Source: an uncultured Eubacterium sp.
GTDB lineage: Bacteria > Bacillota > Clostridia > Oscillospirales > Acutalibacteraceae
Reading direction: 5' to 3'
Assembly: GCF_934525195.1 (NCBI RefSeq)
Contig: NZ_CAKSZA010000006.1
Location: forward strand, 62,001 to 126,000
Length of the DNA: 64,000 nucleotides
Positions 59,754 to 64,000 of this stretch are shown one piece after another. The notes under the pieces were generated by a model. The model was not told where the DNA came from and did no database searches. It saw nothing but the letters and a program-made list of their open reading frames with translations. The translations under genes and the position numbers were made by a program. The stretch's first letter is position 1, and each line of letters opens with the position of its first letter.

Positions 59754-60071
59754 ATGATTAACAGAATAGAATTTTTCAAAAGCGGTGATATGCTTACAGG
59801 ATTTGAATGCAAAGGTCACACCGGATTTGCCGACGAGGGCAATGATGTTTTGTGTGCATTCATCAGCAGTGCGTGTTATCTCACGGCAAATACAATCACG
59901 GATGTTATCAAACTTGATGCCCGTGCTTCTGCTTCCGACGGATATATGTCATTGCGCATCAAGTCATCACCGGAAAAGGCACAGGATATTCTCAACGGTT
60001 TGGTTCTTCATATGACGGAACTCCAAAAAGATTATCCTCAAAACATAAAAGTAACTATATCGGAGGTGTAA
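59754..60071 (+). CDS. prp: Ribosomal-processing cysteine protease Prp
   Basis: 105 residues. ECKGHTGFADEGNDVLCAFISSACYLTANTI carries the His and Cys of the active site. Prp removes the N-terminal extension of L27. ATG 59754 is used; TTG 59742 would start directly after rplU. Its position between rplU and rpmA is typical. Confidence 0.92.
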   Translation: MINRIEFFKSGDMLTGFECKGHTGFADEGNDVLCAFISSACYLTANTITDVIKLDARASASDGYMSLRIKSSPEKAQDILNGLVLHMTELQKDYPQNIKVTISEV

Positions 60072-60073
60072 TT

Positions 60074-60358
60074 ATGCTTAAGCTTAATGTACAACTTTTT
60101 GCTCATAAAAAAGGTATGGGTTCTACAAAGAACGGCAGAGACAGCGAATCAAAGCGTTTGGGCGCAAAGAGAGCTGACGGTCAGTTCGTACTTGCAGGCA
60201 ACATCCTTTATCGTCAAAGAGGCACACACATCCACCCGGGTACTAATGTAGGTATCGGCAAGGACGACACTCTTTTTGCTCTCGTAGACGGTACAGTTAG
60301 ATTCGAAAGAATGGGCAAGGACAGAAAAAAGGTTTCTGTTTACCCAGTTGAGCAGTAA
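60074..60358 (+). CDS. rpmA: 50S ribosomal protein L27 with cleavable N-terminus
   Basis: 94 residues. It starts MLKLNVQLFAHKKGMGSTKNGRDS: the LNVQLF segment is the extension cut by Prp after Phe, leaving AHKKG to reach the peptidyl-transferase centre. The rest (GVGIGKDDTLFALVDGTVRFER-like) is standard. GGAGG precedes the ATG. Confidence 0.96.
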   Translation: MLKLNVQLFAHKKGMGSTKNGRDSESKRLGAKRADGQFVLAGNILYRQRGTHIHPGTNVGIGKDDTLFALVDGTVRFERMGKDRKKVSVYPVEQ

Positions 60359-60368
60359 TTGACAGATT

Positions 60369-60400
60369 CATCCGCAGTCGCAGGATTGCGGATGTTTTTT
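60369..60400 (+). terminator. Terminator of rplU-prp-rpmA
   Basis: CATCCGCA (60369-60376) pairs with TGCGGATG (60387-60394), then T6. Confidence 0.8.
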
Positions 60401-60410
60401 GTTTGCTCGG

Positions 60411-60439
60411 TTGACAATCGGGCAGAATATAATTATAAT
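60411..60439 (+). promoter_or_regulatory. Promoter of tRNA-Arg
   Basis: TTGACA (60411-60416), 17-bp spacer, TATAAT (60434-60439). Confidence 0.7.
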
Positions 60440-60490
60440 TAAAATGTTGCAAAGATAATGACAAAACGAATTGAATTTTTTTGCAAATAT

Positions 60491-60567
60491 GTCTCCGTAG
60501 CTCAGTAGGATAGAGCGACTGCCTCCTAAGCAGTAGGCCATCGGTTCGATTCCGGTCGGGGATGCCA
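60491..60567 (+). tRNA. tRNA-Arg (anticodon CCT)
   Basis: 77 bases with encoded CCA. Acceptor GTCTCCG / CGGGGAT with two G-U pairs, anticodon arm ACTGC-CTCCTAA-GCAGT giving anticodon CCT, and T arm CGGTTCGATTCCG. Confidence 0.93.
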
Positions 60568-60573
60568 AAAACA

Positions 60574-60618
60574 CAGCCGAAAAGCCTAGTAAAATCAAGG
60601 CTTTTCGGCGTTTTTTTC
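60574..60618 (+). terminator. Terminator of tRNA-Arg
   Basis: GCCGAAAAGCC (60576-60586) pairs with GGCTTTTCGGC (60599-60609), then a T run. Confidence 0.85.
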
Positions 60619-60789
60619 ATTTTTGCGAAGAAACAGACTGATAACACAAGGCAGATACACTGATGCAGTAGATGATATTCTTTGCAAAGTAATGTCTGCT
60701 AAGAAGCAGAAAATTCGCTATATATAATTATGAAACACCACCTACTATTTGATAAGTGGTCTTAGTTCTAATATGGTTGAAATGAAGTA
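60619..60789. other. Intergenic stretch after tRNA-Arg
   Basis: No gene seen. CATTTTTGCGAAGAAACAGACTG just after the terminator resembles, weakly, the tail of the dispersed repeat. The rest is AT-rich. Confidence 0.4.
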
Positions 60790-61473
60790 TTAACTTTCAA
60801 TCCTACCTTCTGTGTATGTTATATAGATTGTGTTAATAAAACCTATACCATCGTTGTTTATTCTATATTGCAATATTGTGAAATTATTTTCTTGGTCATA
60901 ATAATAAATTTCATTGTCATATTCTACTTTTTCCAAAGAACACAAATATCTATTAATAAAAATATTAATTCCGTCAGGTTGTTTTAATGTTTTTAATTTT
61001 GTGGTATATACATCCATTCCGCCTGTTCCTCTATAATAAGAATGTTTAGGAATTGGAATACTGACACCACTAACAAAATCAGAGGTATATTTTGTTTCAA
61101 AAAAGGTTTTGTTAAAAGACAGTATTGCCATTGTTAGGAAAGTGCATAAAACAATTACAATTATGATTAGTAAAAGAAACATTTTTTGTTTTTCTTTTCG
61201 TTTAATATATCTATTATAGCTCATCATAGTTTCTACTGATAAATGTTCTATGTTGTTTTCTTTTGTTTTTTCACCTTTCAGCAATTCGTTTATGGATATA
61301 TTTAATTCTTTGCAAAGTGGTTCGAATAACGAAACATCTGGCAAACCTCGACCGTTCTCCCATTTAGAAATAGCTCTATCAGTTACTTTTAATTTGTCGG
61401 CTAATTCCATTTGTGTCATATTGTTTTCTTTGCGAAGTTCGGCAATAAATTTTCCTATTTTTTCTTGGTTCAT
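60790..61473 (-). CDS. XRE-family regulator with membrane anchor, paralogue 1
   Basis: 227 residues. XRE helix-turn-helix at 1-65 (FIAELRKENNMTQMELADKLKVTDRAISKWENG), a linker, one transmembrane helix (about 97-120, FLLLIIIVIVLCTFLTMAIL) and an external domain. The DNA-binding part is close to the gene at 62258-62896. Membrane XRE proteins may signal envelope stress. ATG 61473 follows AAAGGAG. Low GC. Confidence 0.85.
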   Translation of the reverse strand: MNQEKIGKFIAELRKENNMTQMELADKLKVTDRAISKWENGRGLPDVSLFEPLCKELNISINELLKGEKTKENNIEHLSVETMMSYNRYIKRKEKQKMFLLLIIIVIVLCTFLTMAILSFNKTFFETKYTSDFVSGVSIPIPKHSYYRGTGGMDVYTTKLKTLKQPDGINIFINRYLCSLEKVEYDNEIYYYDQENNFTILQYRINNDGIGFINTIYITYTEGRIES

Positions 61474-61831
61474 AAATCACATCTCCTTTCACAAAAATTA
61501 TAGTATAAAAATACAACAAATACACCAAACGAACCGTAGAGTCCGATAGAATTTATGCTTTTTATCAGGATTAGATTATATTATACCAAATTAATATGAA
61601 AATTTCTATCCACCGCCTATTGACCTCAAGATGAGGAAAATAGGCGGTATTTTTATGTCTGAAATTTTTTAGAGATTTTCAACTTCCTATAATTCTTTGC
61701 ATTTGTATCCTTGATAATCTTATATCGAGATATCGAGGGTGTTTTGTTTTTTGCCGAAATTTCTTTTTTTCTTTGACAGATTTTTATTTTTTTATGTTAA
61801 ATAAAGAAAATCGGTCAAGGAGAATGTATTT
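61474..61831. other. Intergenic stretch between XRE gene 1 and the lipoprotein gene
   Basis: Holds divergent promoter DNA and an orphan plus-strand terminator: ACCGCCTATT (61612-61621) pairs with AATAGGCGGT (61639-61648) followed by ATTTTTATG. No gene on the plus strand precedes it. A TTGACA at 61773-61778 may drive the lipoprotein gene. Confidence 0.55.
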
Positions 61832-62221
61832 ATGAAAAAATGTTTTTCTGTAATAATCTGCGTTGTTTGCATATTGACTTTGTTTGCTTGCGGTAAAAAA
61901 GCAAATCCTATTGTATTGCCTCAAAGCAGCGATGTTGTTTCTGTTGATGTGACTGTTGGTGAAAACACCATGAACTGCTTGGACAAAGCTTGGATTGATG
62001 AAGTGATAAACGGTATGACTGATTCCAAACCGACAAATAAACAAAGCGTTCAGGATTTTCCTCAAGTTGATAATTATATAAAAGTTGAACTTAATTCGCA
62101 AACAGAAAAAACTACCGTTTTTGTGTATAAAGATAAAGGCAAATTCTATATTGAACAGCCGTATAGCGGAATTTGTATTATTGATGAAGAAATATATAAT
62201 CGGTTGAAAGAAGTTAATTGA
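61832..62221 (+). CDS. Small lipoprotein of unknown function (DUF5301-like)
   Basis: 129 residues. Signal peptide with lipobox LFAC (Cys20), then a small soluble domain (VSVDVTVGENTMNCLDKAWIDEVINGM, TTVFVYKDKGKFYIEQPYSGI). AAGGAGAA precedes the ATG. It lies between two XRE-membrane paralogues, which may regulate it. The domain resembles DUF5301 by eye. Confidence 0.75.
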   Translation: MKKCFSVIICVVCILTLFACGKKANPIVLPQSSDVVSVDVTVGENTMNCLDKAWIDEVINGMTDSKPTNKQSVQDFPQVDNYIKVELNSQTEKTTVFVYKDKGKFYIEQPYSGICIIDEEIYNRLKEVN

Positions 62222-62257
62222 ATGTTACAGTAAAATAAGGCAACCCGTTGGATTGCC

Positions 62258-62896
62258 TTATTTATTTTTTGCTTTTTTGATTGTTTTTATAATTTTTTCA
62301 ATGCCCATTGCCAGCAGGAAGATTGCTAATTCAATAAACGCTATGATAGTTGCGTATTGCAAGCCGTAGTCAAATATATCTGAACAATAGATTGCGCTGC
62401 CGACAAGCAGTTCTATTGCCGAAATAGGGATGAAAATAAATTTCCAAACAGGCTTGATGTTCAGGAATGACAACAGCAGGGCTGAAAGTGCACCGCCGAT
62501 TATTGCCATAAGAGGAACTGCCATTGCGTCAGTCGGAGTTGCGGTCAGCGGTACGCCAATGGTGAAAACTGCGTTTACCAAAACAACAACCGCATATAGC
62601 AATATATGCAATGTGCGAAGTTTTTTGTTAGAAGTTTTTATCGTTTCAACGATGATTTCGTCCGCCTTTTTGCTTTCTTCCGTGGTGATGCGTTCGCCTA
62701 TAATCAGTTCGTTGACTGAAATATCGAGCAGTTCGCACAATGGGAGAAACAAGGATACATCAGGCATATTTTTGCCTGTTTCCCAACGGGATACGGATTT
62801 GTTTGAAACTCCTAATTTTTCTGCAAATTCTATCTGCGTCAAGCCTTTTGCTTTTCGATTTTCTGCAATGAATTTACCGATTTTTTCTTGTTCCAT
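62258..62896 (-). CDS. XRE-family regulator with membrane helices, paralogue 2
   Basis: 212 residues. XRE domain at 1-65 (FIAENRKAKGLTQIEFAEKLGVSNKSVSRWETG, PDVSLFLPLCELLDISVNELI), then four hydrophobic helices (about 95-205). ATG 62896 follows GGAGAGGTGG; a longer frame from 63001 starts in the divergent promoter. Paralogue of 60790-61473 with a different membrane part. Confidence 0.87.
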   Translation of the reverse strand: MEQEKIGKFIAENRKAKGLTQIEFAEKLGVSNKSVSRWETGKNMPDVSLFLPLCELLDISVNELIIGERITTEESKKADEIIVETIKTSNKKLRTLHILLYAVVVLVNAVFTIGVPLTATPTDAMAVPLMAIIGGALSALLLSFLNIKPVWKFIFIPISAIELLVGSAIYCSDIFDYGLQYATIIAFIELAIFLLAMGIEKIIKTIKKAKNK

Positions 62897-63006
62897 AGCC
62901 ACCTCTCCTTTCAATGCCAATATAACACGGCATGCAAAAATTGTAAAGGACACGGAGCGAGAATTGGTGAAACTTCGTGAGAATATGGGGCTGTGGCACA
63001 AAAGCC

Positions 63007-63035
63007 TTGAAATTACAATGGGTGTTTGTTATAAT
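63007..63035 (+). promoter_or_regulatory. Promoter of obgE
   Basis: TTGAAA (63007-63012), 17-bp spacer, TATAAT (63030-63035). The leader then has an 8-bp hairpin GGTTGTCA-TAAT-TGACAGCC (63094-63113) and a 17-codon frame (63077-63130) without binding site. Confidence 0.65.
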
Positions 63036-63134
63036 ATAAAAAATATTTGGTATAATTATACCGATGATAATGATATATGAACACGAACTTTGGGGTTGTC
63101 ATAATTGACAGCCCATTATTAAAATGGTGATAAT

Positions 63135-64000
63135 ATGTTTGTAGATATTGCAAAAATAAAAATCAAAGGTGGCGACGGCGGTGCCGGTGCGGTTGCCTTT
63201 CACAGAGAAAAATATGTTGCGGCAGGCGGTCCAGACGGCGGTGACGGCGGAAAGGGCGGAGATGTTGTTTTTGTAGTTGACGACAATCTTGCAACTCTTG
63301 CCGATTTCAGATATAAGCGCAAGTATTCCGCACCGAACGGCGAGGGCGGAAAAGGCGGTCGTTGCAACGGCAAAAAAGGTCAAGACCTCGAAATCAAAGT
63401 GCCTCGTGGCACAATCATCCGTGAAGCGAACAGCAAGGCTGTTATGGCGGATATGAGCAAAACGGAGCGTTTTGTTGCCGCAAAAGGCGGAAAAGGCGGA
63501 TGGGGCAATATGCACTTTGCAACTTCAACCCGTCAAGTTCCTCGTTTTGCAAAGCCGGGTGTTCCGGGCGAGGAGTGGGAAGTTAGCCTTGAATTGAAAC
63601 TTCTTGCGGATGTCGGTCTTGTCGGTTATCCGTCAGTCGGCAAAAGCAGTCTTATTTCCGTTGTTTCACAGGCAAAGCCGAAAATCGGCGATTACCACTT
63701 CACAACTCTTGTGCCGAATCTCGGCGTTGTAAGCATGGGCGAGGGCAACAGCTTTGTTCTTGCCGATATTCCTGGACTTATCGAGGGTGCAAGCGAGGGC
63801 GTTGGCTTGGGTCATCAGTTTTTGCGCCATGTTGAGCGTTGCAGAATGCTTATTCACATTGTTGATGTCAGCGGCAGCGAGGGCAGAAATCCGATTGATG
63901 ATTTTGAAAAAATCAATGAGGAACTCAAAAAATTCAATCCCGACCTTGCCGAGCGTCCTATGATTGTTGCAGGCAATAAGATTGATATGGCAGAGCCGGA
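63135..64000 (+). CDS. obgE: GTPase ObgE/CgtA, cut by window end
   Basis: At least 288 residues; no stop before 64000. The Gly-rich Obg fold (1-157) starts MFVDIAKIKIKGGDGGAGAVAF. The G domain begins with GLVGYPSVGKSSLIS (G1), then HFTTLVPNLG (G2), DIPGLIEGA (G3) and AGNKIDM (G4). Obg proteins assist 50S assembly and stress control. ATG 63135. In most Firmicutes obg follows rpmA at once; here about 2.8 kb lie between. Confidence 0.96.
   Translation, partial: MFVDIAKIKIKGGDGGAGAVAFHREKYVAAGGPDGGDGGKGGDVVFVVDDNLATLADFRYKRKYSAPNGEGGKGGRCNGKKGQDLEIKVPRGTIIREANSKAVMADMSKTERFVAAKGGKGGWGNMHFATSTRQVPRFAKPGVPGEEWEVSLELKLLADVGLVGYPSVGKSSLISVVSQAKPKIGDYHFTTLVPNLGVVSMGEGNSFVLADIPGLIEGASEGVGLGHQFLRHVERCRMLIHIVDVSGSEGRNPIDDFEKINEELKKFNPDLAERPMIVAGNKIDMAEP

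Noticed and set aside
63077..63130. 17-codon leader peptide before obgE
   Set aside because: No ribosome binding site and no attenuator-like design beyond one hairpin.

Overview
The window is 64 kb from a strictly fermentative, probably gut-associated Firmicute of the class Clostridia. I would guess the Oscillospiraceae/Ruminococcaceae, but nothing in the window fixes the family. Supporting signs are an L27 with the cleavable N-terminal extension next to its protease Prp, a CIRCE-controlled hrcA-grpE-dnaK-dnaJ operon, long-form HPF, class II (Firmicutes-type) GalT, pyruvate formate-lyase with its activase, a preQ1/QueT unit, PBSX-like phage genes and AGGAGG-type ribosome binding sites. The code is standard (TGA is a stop).

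Layout. 1-10156 is an AT-rich surface-polysaccharide locus (end of a UDP-glucuronate 4-epimerase gene, UDP-glucose dehydrogenase, a Wzx-like flippase) into which a complete type II-C CRISPR-Cas system is set: tracrRNA, cas9, cas1, cas2 and an array of 12 repeats. The segment is bounded by two nucleotide-identical 1,251-bp copies of the dehydrogenase gene. 10177-25622 is mostly housekeeping: MFS transporter, HPF, GH95 fucosidase-like lipoprotein, ThrH, preQ1 riboswitch plus QueT, YitT, a NifX-like protein, a hemerythrin/PAS protein, patatin, nitroreductase, GDPD, and a DnaD/DnaC primosome pair. 25900-35909 is one operon of phage-derived genes (terminase, portal, protease, capsid, connectors, hub, baseplate, tail tip). 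It lacks integrase, repressor and replication genes, and also lacks sheath, tube, chaperone and tape measure. A lysis cassette (membrane protein, holin, CHAP endolysin) lies alone about 19 kb away at 55179-56351. This layout resembles a domesticated particle or gene-transfer-agent-like system more than an intact prophage.

36031-49490 holds an M28 peptidase, a galT-PHP phosphatase-GH27 operon for galactosides, LOG, a cytidylate-kinase-like gene, a DUF134-pflB-proX-pflA fermentation block, a RAYT (REP-associated transposase) whose own coding sequence carries two head-to-head REP palindromes, and a GH13 glucosidase. 49573-54408 is the heat-shock operon. 56388-58976 is a minus-strand set (coaX, metY, a free FakA C-terminal domain, a PqqD-like protein). 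59105-64000 has tRNA-Val, a third REP copy, rplU-prp-rpmA, tRNA-Arg, a small insert with two paralogous XRE-membrane regulators around a lipoprotein, and the start of obgE.

Dispersed elements: a structured intergenic repeat of about 270-300 bp occurs at 12141-12440 and 24999-25271 (with 15-bp flanking direct repeats), with a divergent partial copy near 45597-45715. Functions below are family assignments read from the sequence; no database search was run.
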